Of a DNA stretch of 64,000 nt, positions 34,690-46,324 are shown in pieces. The position numbers and the translations under genes were made by a program. Source of the stretch: Budorcas taxicolor (lineage: Eukaryota; Chordata; Mammalia; Artiodactyla; Bovidae); NCBI RefSeq assembly GCF_023091745.1, contig NC_068915.1, forward strand, positions 48,480,001 to 48,544,000, in the 5' to 3' direction. Each line of letters opens with the position of its first letter. Position 1 is the first letter of the stretch. The notes below the pieces were generated by a model that saw only the letters and a list, made by a program, of their open reading frames with translations, ran no database searches and was not told the origin of the DNA.

Positions 34690-36329
34690 AACAGCAACAA
34701 CCAAAATTAGCCACAACTAGAATGAATTTGATTCTTTCTTTGTTATGACATAGAACAAAACCAAGATTTGAGACAATTTGCCTAACTATTTATATGTGTT
34801 ACATCATCACAAACAGCCTATTTTCTTGTGTCATTGTTCCTTGCAAATTTGGCTAAAAATATAAAAGTAAAAAATCCAGAAGTAGCAGGAAGCAAAATGA
34901 TACTTTTTAGGGGAAGCAGAGAGAAAAGAACTTAAGAGAGAGAGAGAGGCAGGAAGATGAAAGGAGGGTATGAGTAGATAGAGAAATAAGAGTCAGGGAG
35001 AAGAGATCCATATATTCTCTAAACATTTACTTAGAATGATGCACTACTATTTGGGGCATAGTGAATCTTTTTAACAACACTGTAAAATATAGAGGATTGT
35101 TACTATTTCATTGATTGGGAAACAAACTCTAGAAGAATAAGTTAATTGTGAATAGTGACGTTCACCCAACTGTGAGGAAGTTGTGGTCAAAAACAAAGAA
35201 AATAATAGTAAAGGAACCAAAAAATGACTCCAGGATGGATCTCCTAGTGTCTGAATCTAAAGTGGTAGAGATTCTTCTAAGTGGTTTGATGTGGGTTAAT
35301 CACCTATGTGGGCAAAGAGTGCTGTGGGGCAAATATTCTGTTTGATAAATGTGTTCTGTTAGCATGCTTATTGAAATATCTACTAACCAGAGGTAACTGC
35401 CTTGATTAATAGTCAATTAAAAATCATTTAAGAAATGGGAGATACTTGATAAATTGTTTCTGTTGACTGAACCTGTATATACCACAATATAATTTATTTT
35501 AAATGATTGCTTAGGTGCATTAGGTCAGGTAAGAAAAATAGTTGATTTCCATAGGGTAAAATATTACTCAACAGAAAACTGTTCAGTGAGGAATCACTGA
35601 AGACTATGGTGAATGAATATAGAATTTTATAATCTGTACATTAAGACAAAAAAAAAAATTGCCAGAGGCAGTTGGCAAAGAAATTACATCTGGGTGCAGT
35701 AAAGAGAATCCTGAGAGGAAAAGGTTCATTCACTGAGTGAGCTCTTTAGGGGAGCTATCATTTGATTAAGCAAGCTATTTGTTTTAAATAGAGTATGCTC
35801 TAGGACTAGTTTAACCCTGGCCCTGAAGCCTATTTTAATGGGAGTGAGGGTTACTTAGGCAAAACATTCCTGATTTTTTTGATCACAGCAAATTTAATCA
35901 CAGAGATAAACCCCTTTACTACAAACCAGTTGCTCCTGATCAACTTAAGGCAACATGCACAAGGGACGTTAAGAAATATAAAGTCTAATCTGATCCTAGG
36001 TAGCCTTTCATTGTTTCTCCTTCCAGAAGCTTTTAAGTGAACCTAATTTATTGAAGAATGAAAGAATGTCAGAGGTAATAGAAAAATAATATTGGATTTA
36101 TGTGAGACCTGCTGAGAAAGACGCATCAGCAGAGAAAGAAAGAAAGTAAAATCAGGGATCTCTTTTAGATCTACATGGTACCTTTGGAACTTACAATTAA
36201 AGCATTCCTTGGGTCCCCAAATCTCTAGCCGCTTGCCTTCTTCTCTTCCTCTTTCAGAGTTTTCATGTTTGTTTTATCTACTATTAGCATAAGATTTAAT
36301 TTCTGTGATTGTTAGTGGTACTTAGTGGG
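34690..36329. other. Single-copy DNA with a possible MIR
   Basis: About 35080-35200 has a reverse MIR-like order (ACTATTTCATTGATTGGGAA). A short GA tract lies at 34936-34948. No gene was seen. Confidence 0.45.
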
Positions 36330-36432
36330 AAAACTCAGGGAGTTGGTGATGGACAGGGAGGCCTGGCATGCTGTAGTTCATGGGGTTGCAAAGTGTCGGA
36401 CACCTCTGAGTGACTGAACAGAACTGAACTGA
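36330..36432 (+). mobile_element. BovB LINE, terminal 100 bp
   Basis: CTCAGGGAGTTGGTGATGGA through GTGACTGAACAGAACTGAAC: only the last ~100 bp of BovB in plus orientation. Confidence 0.92.
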
Positions 36433-36613
36433 GAGGGAAGAATGAAATAAGAATTTCAAGTCCATTTTCACAGAAATGGAGTCCGTATTGGCTTATTTTT
36501 TGGGGGGTGGGGGGCACTTATTTTTAAACATCCCAGCTGAAATACAGAATTGACAACAAAGATCTAATTGCTTATAAATTAAAAAAAAAAAAATTGGCAA
36601 CATGCAATATAAG

Positions 36614-36801
36614 GTGAAAAGTGAAAGTTGCATCTGACTCTTTGGGACCCCATGAACTATACAGTCCATGGAATTCTCCAGGCCAGAATACTGAAGTGGG
36701 TAGCCTTTCCCTTCTCCAGGGGATCTTCCCAGCCTAGGGATTGAACCTAGATCTCCTTCACTGCAGGTGGATTCTTTACCAATTGAACTATGAGGGAAGC
36801 C
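36614..36801 (-). mobile_element. Bov-tA SINE
   Basis: Reverse-complement Bov-tA with a probable target duplication CAATATAAG (36605-36613) and CAATGTAAG (36802-36810), 8 of 9 alike. A G-rich GGGGGGTGGGGGG motif (36502-36514) lies nearby. Confidence 0.92.
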
Positions 36802-36907
36802 CAATGTAAGATAAAGTAAGTGAGTATTCAATTACTTCTATATTATACATGTTAACTAATTTTATTATAAGTGAATCAGTGGAAAAATGAATGAGAGTAC
36901 TCAACCA

Positions 36908-37112
36908 GGGCTTCCCTAGTGGGTCAGTGTTAAAGAATTCTCCTGCCAATGCAGGAAATGTGGGTTTGATCCCTGGGTTGAGAAGACCCCCTGGAGGAGG
37001 AAATGACAACCTATCCAGTATTCTTGCCTGGGAAATGTCAAGGTCAGAGGAGCCTGGCTGGCTAAAATCCATGCAGTCACAAAAGAGTCAGATACGACTT
37101 AGTGACTAAAAA
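36908..37112 (+). mobile_element. Bov-tA SINE
   Basis: Plus orientation: GGGCTTCCCTAGTGGGTCAG head to ACGACTTAGTGACTAAAAAC end. It lies 106 bp from the preceding Bov-tA in opposite orientation, so the pair forms an inverted repeat. Confidence 0.93.
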
Positions 37113-38350
37113 CTTGAAGAATTAGATCAAGATTTTATCTTCTGGGACCATACTATGTTTTAAGGACACATTAAACAGCAACAAGGATTATTTACACCTC
37201 TGGATTCAGACATCGCTATGTCCCACCTCACATCATTTCAGCACACCTTTTACATTATTTCTTGCTTTATTTAGCAAGCAGCTTGTCACAGTTGTAACTG
37301 ACAGCAGCTTGAATCACAACTTCATACATCTCTCCCCAAATTCCTTTGACAGATGCCATGGCCTGTCCAGGTTTCAATCACACGTGTCTTGGTAGTTCTA
37401 GGGACTGTGCAGCAATCCTTGAACAATTGCTGCTAGTGGCCAAATAATGCACTTTTCCCTCTCTTTTTGCTTCTGTGAATCATTGTTATTCTTCTTCTAG
37501 ACAGTTCCTCAAAAGGTCAGCAAGACTGAGTCTCAGTTGCCTACTGTTTGACTAAATGGAGAGTATACTTAGAGACTTTTCCTCCTATCTGTTTTACTGT
37601 CCCCACTCTCCAACTTCTGTCTTTGACACTCCTACAAAATCAGTCCTTGTCTACGGCTCACCTTGCCAGTGGCAACCAGGTCTGAGATATATATTTTATA
37701 CGAGAAAAATAACAGAGCAAGATTATGTTTTACCTATAGAAAGCAGTGTGTAAAATAGAGTTAGGAAAGTTTGTCACATCTGCTAAGTTGGGACTCAACA
37801 GCTATTTAGATTCTACCAGGTGTCAGAATGAAAATATTCACCCAGGACATAAAATGACAGTAAGATATTTTATAGATGTAAGACAATTGACTTCTTAAGT
37901 GGGAAGGCAGAAATTAAATATGTAAATTTGGTAAGTAGAGCAATAATGTCAGGTCCAAGTTTACATTCAGAAGAGTAAAGAAGATAAAATTGAATTTCTT
38001 TAATAAACTTGAGAAAGAGGTAGAAAAGGAGAAATTAAATAAGTTATCTGAGAAAATATATTAGATAATACCTGAATATAAAAAATAAATATATATTGTT
38101 ATAGTACTAAAACATAGAGATAGCATATGGATTTCAGTATACTGTACAATATTTTTACTAGGCTTCCCAGGATACAGTGAGAACATTGAGAATTCCACAC
38201 TGAGGAACTGAGAAACTCTATATTGATTAAAATACTTGCAAGTATTTAAACAATGAATGTTGAAAATATTTATTTTTCATCCCGCACATTGTTACAGTAA
38301 GTTTTTGTCTTTTTTGTTAAACATACAATTATTGTTAAAGCAAATACAAC
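37113..38350. other. Single-copy DNA
   Basis: No gene or confident repeat. A splice-acceptor-like TTATTCTTCTTCTAG near 37486-37500 precedes an unremarkable frame; I do not call an exon. Confidence 0.45.
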
Positions 38351-38701
38351 TATCCCCCACTCTCTGAAGAAGAATGTTCCTTTGAAACCTTTCCTAAGCC
38401 ACAGTGGAGTAAAGGAAAAAAGCAATTATATCTAGAACACATCTTGCTAAGAGTGTCACAGAATTAATCGAGATGAAGCACAGACGCTCACAGACACAGT
38501 TCAAAGCTGTGGTGACTGGATGCCAAGGCTCAGAGTGTAGTTCCTGGGGAAGGAACTTTGTGGCGCCACTCTCACGGCTTGAGATGTCCACTGCCTTTGT
38601 AATGGCTCACTGCCAAACACACACTGAATACTACTTTAGTTTTTTACCTTTTTCCTTTTTCTTTTCATAAAAGTGAATATTCTCTTCAGACTTTTTGGTT
38701 A
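38351..38701. mobile_element. Degenerate TcMar-like DNA transposon
   Basis: Terminal inverted repeats are visible: TCTCTGAAGAAGAATGTTC at 38361-38379 pairs with GAATATTCTCTTCAGA at 38675-38690, and both ends abut a TA dinucleotide (38351-38352 and 38700-38701), the target of TcMar elements. The interior is richer in CpG-type dinucleotides (GACGCTC, GGCGCC) than the flanks. About 350 bp is too short for a transposase. The family name is unknown to me. Confidence 0.5.
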
Positions 38702-38704
38702 GCA

Positions 38705-38806
38705 ACTGCTAAGTTACTTCAGTCGTGTCCGACTCTGTGCGACCCCATAGACGGCAGCCCATCAGGCTCCTCCATCCCTGGGATTCTCCAGGCAAGAATA
38801 CCGGAA
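38705..38806 (-). mobile_element. Bov-A monomer fragment
   Basis: CTGCTAAGTTACTTCAGTCG to TCCAGGCAAGAATACCGG: one monomer of Bov-A2 in reverse orientation, cut off before the linker. It sits directly at the right end of the DNA transposon. Confidence 0.92.
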
Positions 38807-39577
38807 AACAGAGGTGCTAACGTAGGTCTTTTGCAAAAGTGAAATGCATGAAGTAAAATTTGCAAAATGAGGGATACTTGCAATTATTTCAGTCATTACA
38901 ATTCATGAAACTGTCAAACTTAAAGTTGTTCTGTGAGAGTAGAGTCAGTCAAAAATGTTAATTTGTAAAATCCCTTGTTTGAGACGCAGTGCTACTTTTT
39001 AAAGAGATAACTATAGAAAGTCTTGTAACATTTCTAAGATACTTTCCTCCCACCACCAATTGTCCCTTCAGAAAGGTTATATTACCAAAAAAGAGGTTTT
39101 ATTACAGATGAAAATACTAGCAAAATGGGCTGTCAAAGCTTCAGTTAAACAATACCTAATTTTGAGGTATTGTTTCTGTATGTGTACTTATATTGTTAAC
39201 TCTCCAAAGTACAAAACTATTTTCTAATCTACTCTATATGGCAGAAATATAAATGCCTTTCCTTTTTTAACACTTAAGTTTTAAAAATAAAATTGCCTAG
39301 GACATTAGAAATAATTGCATGAGTATGAATTTTTTCAGAAGTTATTATACTAAGACATATTGGATAGGAAAACTGATTTTTATGTGAATAGAAATGAGAG
39401 AGAGTAACAATTTTTAGAAGCAATTTTTAAAAGGAAAAAAAAAGCAAAAGGTGATATTAGGTATTTCTGTATTCTTGTTGCCTATTTCTCTCCCAGTTTC
39501 CTTCTTTTTGCATTGGAAATCAAAAGTGTTCTATAAGATGCTGAATGTCAGCAAATGTTGGCTAGAAGAGCTAACAG
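38807..39577. other. Single-copy AT-rich DNA
   Basis: Nothing recognised. Confidence 0.5.
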
Positions 39578-39597
39578 TTCTAGCTCTGCTAGAATTC

Positions 39598-39878
39598 TGC
39601 TGCTGCTGCTGCTACTGCTACTAAGTCACTTCAGTCGTGTCCGACTCTGTGCGACCCCATAGACGGCAGCCCACCAGGCTCCCTTGTCCCCGGGATTCTC
39701 CAGGCAAAAACACTGGAGTGGGTTGCCATTTCTTTCTCCAATGCATAAAAGTGAAAAGTGAAAGTGAAGTTGCTCAGTCGTGTCAGACTCTTAGCGACCC
39801 CATGGACTGCAGCCTACCAGGCTCCTCTGTCCATGGGGTTTTCCAGGCAAGAGTACTGGAGTGGGGTGCCATTGCCTT
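39598..39878 (-). mobile_element. Bov-A2 SINE (dimer)
   Basis: Complete reverse dimer starting with CTGCTGCTGCTGCTACTGCT. A 13-bp direct repeat, TTCTAGCTCTGCT, lies at 39578-39590 and 39887-39899. It is offset from the SINE ends by 7-8 bases, so the target duplication may be longer or locally rearranged. Low divergence. Confidence 0.95.
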
Positions 39879-40040
39879 AGGTCCAATTCTAGCTCTGCTC
39901 TTAAGGGTTTTGACATCTTTGATCCATCACTAGCCGCCACACAGTGTCAGCTTTCTCCTTTATGTGGTGAGCATGGGTGCTGTACTAGCTGATTATAAAT
40001 TTCTGTTCTCAATGAATATTATAGAATTCATATATGTATT

Positions 40041-40367
40041 TTTCTCTGTATGTTGCACCATGCAGCATGTAGAATCTTAGTTCCCTGACCAGGGATCAAA
40101 CCTGTACCCCTTGCATTGGAAGCTCAGAGTTTTAACCACTGGAGCACCAGTGTTAGTTGTTCAGTCATGTCCGATACTTTGTGACCCCATGAACTGTAGC
40201 CCACCAGGCTCCTCTGCCCATTGATTTCTCCAGGCAAGAATAATGGAGTGGGTTTCCATGCCCTTCTCCAGGGGGTCTTCCCAACTCAGGGATCAAACCT
40301 GGGTCTCCTGCACTGTAGGCAGATGGTCTACCATCTGAGTCACCAGGGAAGCCCCAGGGAAGTCCCC
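40041..40367 (-). mobile_element. CHR-2-type SINE split by Bov-tA
   Basis: The left part, 40041-40150, reads ATGTAGAATCTTAGTTCCC to TAACCACTGGAGCACCAG. The right part, 40356-40367, reads AGGGAAGTCCCC and completes the head (CACCAGGGAAGTCCCC). The Bov-tA between them is therefore younger. Confidence 0.85.
40151..40355 (-). mobile_element. Bov-tA SINE nested in CHR-2
   Basis: Reverse-complement Bov-tA, TGTTAGTTGTTCAGTCATG to GTCACCAGGGAAGCCCC. It inserted near the tRNA-head end of the CHR-2 copy, beside a matching CACCAGGGAAG sequence. The duplicated target is at most a few bases (CCAG) or hidden by the shared head sequence. Confidence 0.93.
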
Positions 40368-41867
40368 AATTTATACATTTTTGCTCACTCTAAGGAAATA
40401 TAATTTTTCATCCCAATTCACTACATTTTATATTAATCTCTCAAAAGAGAAAAGAGTTACACAATAAGATATTTATAAATATCTGACATTCAAATCAACA
40501 TACCTAAACAGTGTACCTTTCTTATTGAACCATGGCAGTCAATGCATTTTTGAGTTCTCTTGAAGAACATATGCTTGAAAATGTAGGCTTTGATACTGAA
40601 GGTCTTGTGTAGTTGCTCATTTTTCCTAATGTAATATTTATTGGCTTAGACATGAGGCATCACAAGACGCTTTTACAGGTAGAATTGCAGACATGTGAGA
40701 CATCTAAGGCATGTATATGGGGAACGTAGAGCAGGAACAAGTGAAGCAGGAACAGGGATCACTAGTCACTGGATTCTAGTAGATATTGGGTCCCAGTAAA
40801 CCTGGGCCTATAGGAATGGAGTTCTGACCTGGGACAGTACCCAGAGGACTTACCACCTTCCAATGTGATCAGCTGAGTTACCTCAATCTTTCCTAACTCT
40901 TCTATTCCTTTTCCTTTTACTATTCCTTTTCCTTTAAAAGTGACCCTTTTAGCATCGGTCACTTTTTAGTTGAACCTATGAAGGCAGGGTCATTTTATTT
41001 CATTAAATGCAGAGGTTCTGAAATAACCATGACTTTTTTTCAAACTCAAATCCAGGGAATTTGTTTGTAGCATTTATTTCACTTCAGCATCATAGCTGTC
41101 AAGAGTAGAACACATGGGATCCAAACATTTAAGATATGCAAAACTTTGTGCCCCAAAAAGTATCCTGCATTTGTCCTGTGTTAAAGGATTCAAGTTGCTA
41201 CATCTAACTTCCATGAAATATGGGATAACATGAGTTCATATTTTTCTATTGGTCAATTTCAAAGCTTTATGCACAAGAGTATACATCATAAGAAGCTCAA
41301 GAATCCAGTCCTTCAACTTGAAGAGAAAAAAGGACATCTCTTTTGTATTTCCAGTTATTTTCATTTTGCTTATCAAAACAAAATTATAACTATGTAAATA
41401 GTACTATTCTCAGAATATATTGCAGTAATGAATATTATTGACCCTTGAATGAATATCCATATACATGTGTCATTTGAACACTCAAAAATTTTTTATTAAA
41501 GCCTTACTACATAGAAATTAATTAATATTAAGAATTGGAAACTTTATTTTTAGATTTAAGTCCATGAATTCATCAGCTCTCTATCAAAACATCATTTTGG
41601 TATCAGATATGGAAGTTACCCGTGACAATTTCCCAGATGGTGGTTAGCAACAATTTTCTTTCATTTTTTTAAATAAACTGTTAATCATGAAAAATACTAA
41701 AAAATTTCCCCCATCATCAAACTTACCAAACAAAGCACTAATGATACTTAAGAAAACTGCAGTATGCACTTTTCTCATCACATTTTCCTTTATATGTCTC
41801 ACAGGGGCCACCACTCTTAAATCTCTATTTATTGTTCTTTTGATTTTTAACAATTTTACCAGATACT
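40368..41867. other. Single-copy DNA
   Basis: An 18-bp tandem pair, CTATTCCTTTTCCTTTTA, lies at about 40902-40937. No gene or interspersed repeat was recognised. Confidence 0.5.
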
Positions 41868-42008
41868 TCATGCATGCGTGCGTGCTAAGTCAATTCAGTC
41901 ATGTCAGACTCTTTGCAACCCTATTGACTGTAGCTTGTTAAGTTCCTCTGTTCATGGGATTCTCCAAGCAAGAATACTGAAGTGGGTTGCCTTGCCCTCT
42001 TCCAGGGG
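41868..42008 (-). mobile_element. Bov-tA SINE, Bov-A part only
   Basis: Reverse orientation, CGTGCTAAGTCAATTCAGTC to CTTCCAGGGGATCATC. The tRNA head is missing. It is preceded by GCATGCGTGCGTGC. Confidence 0.9.
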
Positions 42009-42029
42009 ATCATCAGACTCTTCATAAAA

Positions 42030-43075
42030 TAATAAAATTAACAAATGACAGTGTGAAAAAAATGGTTGAAATAATTAGTTAACAAGGAAATGCTAACTAA
42101 AACCACAGTAAGATGCTGCTATACATTTTTTAAAAGAGCTAAACTTAAAAAAAAATAATAGGAAACATCAAGTGTTGTTAAGGATCCAGTGCCATGGGGA
42201 CCTCTCTTGCACTGTGAAGGGAAGGTGCAATGGTACAATCATATTGGAAAACATTGGTCAGTCTCTCAAAATGTGGACATATCCTATCGTATGACTGAGG
42301 CAACTGACTCCCACCAATTTAGTCAGAGAAACAAAAGGATATATTCATGCAAAAAAAATACTATACAAGAATGTTTGTAGCAACTTTACTCATGTGTTAG
42401 TCACTCAGTTGTGTCCAACCCTTTGCATAGACTGTAGTCTGAGAGGCTCCTCTGTCTGTGAGATTTTCCAGGCAAGAATACTGGAGTGGGTTGCCATTCC
42501 CTCCTCCAAGAATGTTTATAGTAACTTTTTGCTATAGCTCAGAACTAAAAATGATCCAGCTGTTCACAATCATATATATTCTATTCAATGTCCACAAATT
42601 ATAGTATATTTTTACAATGGAATATTTCAGCAATTAAAAAATGTTAATCCACAACAGCAAAGATTATGAGTCTCAAAATTATTATGCTGAGAGAAAAAAG
42701 CCAAGCAAAAACAAATTTGTACTACATGAATAATTAATATAAAATTAGGGTATTAAATAATATATAAATAAATATAAACAGCAAAAACAGTCATAATATA
42801 AAGCAACATATATTTATAAATAAATATAAAACAATTATAGCTTGTTTAGAATGATCAAAAACAAGTTAGTCATCACCTACAGACAGAGCAGGAGAAAGAA
42901 ATGGGATTAGAAAAGGGCACAAAAAACCTTTTCGGGTGATGAGAATATTCGCTATCTTGATTATGGTGATGATTTTCATAAGCTTACACGTATTTCAAAA
43001 CTGATCAATTGTACAATTTAAATATCTTCTGCACGCAATTATATATATTTCAAGAAGTCATAAAAATACATAATC
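42030..43075 (+). mobile_element. Old L1 (L1M) ORF2 end and 3' UTR
   Basis: Plus-strand order follows L1 ORF2: AAATGCTAACTAAAACCACA, CAAGTGTTGTTAAGGATCC, GAATCTC-type ATTATGCTGAGAGAAAAAAGC, then the 3' UTR GGGTGATGAGAATATTCGCT, ATTATGGTGATGATTTTCA and CAATTGTACAATTTAAAT. It is decayed with many indels; no coding remains. It is split by a Bov-A at 42389. Confidence 0.8.
42389..42506 (-). mobile_element. Bov-A monomer inserted in L1M
   Basis: Reverse Bov-A, GTGTTAGTCACTCAGTTGTG to TGCCATTCCCTCCTC. A 22-bp target duplication (42366-42387 and 42507-42528; both begin CAAGAATGTTT, 20 of 22 alike) brackets it. The duplicated sequence is L1, so the L1 is older. Confidence 0.92.
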
Positions 43076-43323
43076 ATCTGATACCCACAGGGATGACATA
43101 GGAGTAGTTTCAGATCAGCAAACTGAGAAGAGGAAAACTCTGTTCCTTTTATTGTACCATATTCATGCTTTTCACTCACAACTGAAATATTTCATTCCTA
43201 TAACCCTGAGTTGTATTTAGGGTATCATGTATATTCCTCATATTTTCTTTGTATACCTCATTAATAGCAGATAATTTAATTAAATAATATATTACTTGTT
43301 TACCTAGGGATTATTTAGGAAGC

Positions 43324-43540
43324 AGGCTTCCCCAGTGGCTCAGTGGTAGAGAATCTGCCTGCAATGCAGGAGACTTGCAGGAGATACGGGTTTAATCCCT
43401 AGGTGAGGAAGATCCCTGGAGAAGAAACTGGCAACCCACTCCAGTATTCTTGCCTGGGAAATCCCATGTATGAAGGAGCCCACAGGGCCACAGTTCATGG
43501 GGTCACAAAAGAGTTGGACACAATTATGTGACTAAACAAA
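43324..43540 (+). mobile_element. Bov-tA SINE
   Basis: Plus orientation from GGCTTCCCCAGTGGCTCAG. The head carries a small tandem duplication (GCAGGAGACTT then GCAGGAGATAC). Confidence 0.92.
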
Positions 43541-43700
43541 CAACAATATTTATTAAATACCTATTTATAGCAGAAAGTGTCCTAAGCACTGGGATATAGC
43601 AGAAATTAAGTTTCATTCTGGTGAAAAGAGACAAGTATTACAAACTAAAACATGTAAAGTGGAATAATTATTAAAATAATGAATAAATGGGTGAGTGAAT
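43541..43700 (+). mobile_element. Ancient L2 LINE fragment
   Basis: AATATTTATTAAATACCTATT, GTCCTAAGCACTGGGATATAGC, then AATGAATAAATGGGTGAGTG: the L2 3' order, degenerate. Confidence 0.55.
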
Positions 43701-45087
43701 GAATAAATATAAATTTGTCTTGCAAGTACAGATATATTTTAAATTTAGCTATGTTGTAGAATTGCTTTTAACAAGGTAAAAATAATGCCTAACAGTAGTT
43801 AAAGGAAGTGTTTACTTTTATCATAAAAGGCAAACTTTGAAGCGAGGCAACTGCCATCCTTGTTCCAACTACTCAGTGTTCCATCTGTTATACTGCTCCC
43901 TCTGCCTTTCAGAGTTCTAGCCTTATTGTATTTGTTTTATTCTTTTTGCCTATATATTCCAACATGGCTGCTATACTATCAGACATTTAGACTTGGCTTA
44001 AAATTATCAATTATCTCTCTTACTTCCAAATTCACTGGATAGATAAATACAGAAATCAGACAAGTTTAATATGTCTTCTTTGCTTCAGATCATCCTCACT
44101 TGGTGACATGTTTCAACACTGTAGCCAAATCAATTCTCTAAAACATATTGCTGAATTGGACACACAGACATGTGCCATGACCAGCTCAACTAGACTTTTG
44201 AAGACCTCCTTTTCTAGGACAGATTTTGCTATGGTGCATTTACCACCTGACTGAGCAGAGAAAACCTTTGTTCTGAGGGCCAATGTTCCAAGACCTAGGC
44301 TAAACATTCAGTTTCTTTCCCCAATTTTTCTTTCTTTCTGGGAAAGGAATAGAACAAGCAGCAAGAGGACATAGCAGCCTCCAGATTATAAATCAAGAAA
44401 ATTTTGTATGGAGTGTTGAAAAAAGTGGAGCCTGGATATTTAGGGAATTGATTTTTCAGTCTTAAAAGCTTTAATAAAAAGTATATATTTAATCTATAAA
44501 AGACTCAAGAAATAGCTGGACCTAGGCAATAAATAATAGTCTACAATCAAAATAGCACTGAATTTGAAGTGAAACGAAAAAGGTTTAGAGGCCTTAAGCA
44601 TATTGCAAGCCTCTCTATAATAGTCTCTGTTATTGATATGTTCAAAGCAGGTATCATGTATGTGTTCATTATCTACTATCTATCTAAAATACCAGATCTT
44701 AAGTATATGTGTGTATATCTTAAGTTTGCATATATATACATTTACTCTGTGACAAGAAGTCTTGATTTTGTTCTTTGACTAAATGACTAAACTTCAAAAT
44801 TAGACCAATTGCTTTGAAAATATTGAATCTGAGTCAAAGTGATAACAAAATAAAAAAAAATACAAAATCACCTCAAGCACTGGACAAAAAATATAAATAT
44901 TCAAAGGCAGGTGATGTATTTTTGAAAAACTATATAAAATCTGTACATATCTCACAAAATAAGCCATTTTTATCTATCATTCAAGAGAAGAAAATCATTT
45001 GCCTTAGATAATGCTGCACTACTAAACAAAAAACAATTTTTTAAGAGTATTACTTGTTAAAATTGTAATTACCTACCAATAATTTGA
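43701..45087. other. Single-copy AT-rich DNA
   Basis: Nothing recognised; short TG/TA runs near 44705-44745. Confidence 0.5.
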
Positions 45088-45300
45088 TCTTCCCAGATAC
45101 CTCAGTGGGTAAAGAATCTGCCTGCAAAACAGGAAATGCAGGCACAGTGGGTTCGAATCCTGGGTCAGGAAGATCCCCTCGAAGAGGGCATGGCAACCCA
45201 CTCCAGTATTCTGGCCTTGAAAATCCCATGAACAGAGGAGCCTGGTGGGCTATAGTCCATCGAGTCACAAAGAGTCTGACACACTGAAGTGACTGAGCAG
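45088..45300 (+). mobile_element. Bov-tA SINE
   Basis: Plus orientation: CTTCCCAGATACCTCAGTGG head to AAGTGACTGAGCAGGCAC. Confidence 0.93.
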
Positions 45301-45419
45301 GCACACACCTACCCTGTAACATTTAAAAAGAGAAAACTTATTTATCTCTTGTTTTATACCACCTCTGTCTTCTTTTCTCCTTTATTCTTAGGCTGATTTA
45401 GGATCTACTATCTGATCTT

Positions 45420-46324
45420 TCTAGTGATCTCCATGTGTAGAGTCTTCTCTTGTGTTGTTGGAAGAGGGTGTTTGCTATGACCAATGCATTATTTTGGCAA
45501 AACTCTATTAGCCTTTGCCCTGCTTCATTCTGTACTCCAAGGCCAAATTTGCCTGTTAATCCAGGTGTTTCTTGACTTCCTACTTTTGCATTCCAGTCTC
45601 CTATCATGAAAAGGACATATTGTTTGGGTGTTAGTTCTAAAAGGTCTCATAGGTCTTCATAGAACCGTTCAACTTCAGCTTCTTCAGTGTTACTGGTTGG
45701 GGCATAGACTTGGATTACCGTGATATTGAATGGTTTGCCTTGGAAACAAATAGAGATTATTCTGTCGTTTTTGAGACTGCATCCAAGGACTGCATTTCAG
45801 ACTCTTTTGTTGACCATGATGGCTACTCCATTTCTTCTAAGGGATACCTGACCACAGTAGTAGATATAATGGTCATCTGAGTTAAATTCATCCATTCCAG
45901 TCCATTTTAGTTCACTGATTCCTAGAATGTTGACATTCACCCTTGCCATCTCTTGTTTGACCACTTCCAATTTGCCTTGATTCATGGATCTAACATTCCA
46001 GGTTCCGAAGCAATATTGCTCTTTACAGCATCGGACCTTGCTTCTATCACCAGTCACATCCACTATTGGGTATTGTTTTTGCTTTGGCTCCGTCCCTTCA
46101 TTCTTTCTGGAGTTATTTCTCCACTGATCTCCAGTAGCATATTGGGCACCTACTGACCTGGGGAATTCCCCTTTCAGTATCCTATCATTTTGCCTTTTCA
46201 TACTGTTCATGGGGTTCTCAAGGCAAGAATACAGAATTGGTTTGCCATTCCCTTTTCCAGTGGACCACATTCTGTCAGACCTCTCCACCATGACCCACCC
46301 ATCTTGGGTGGCCCCACATGGCAT
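45420..46324 (-). pseudogene. BovB ORF2 endonuclease (APE type), inverted and broken
   Basis: The minus strand encodes the apurinic-type endonuclease that nicks the target for RTE elements. Motifs in order are GTWNVRSMNQGKLEVVKQ (nucleotide-binding Asn), GISELKWTGM (metal-binding Glu), RRNGVAIMVN, and IGDWNAKVGS (catalytic GDxN). They lie in one frame, interrupted by TGA stops at 45797-45799 (probably CGA to TGA) and 45647-45649. Sequence upstream of GTWNV to about 46324 is open but is probably 5' leader. The end of the domain is not on this strand; it continues after the inversion on the plus strand near 46650-46790. Confidence 0.92.

Noticed and set aside
37486..37753. Exon after a splice-acceptor-like TTCTTCTTCTAG
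   Set aside because: The frame shows no domain, no donor or neighbouring exon is visible, and such acceptors are frequent by chance.
45797..46324. Possible host nuclease gene
   Set aside because: GTWNVRS, SELKWTG and GDWN are BovB endonuclease motifs, the frame is broken by TGA, and it sits inside a BovB with its own target duplication.
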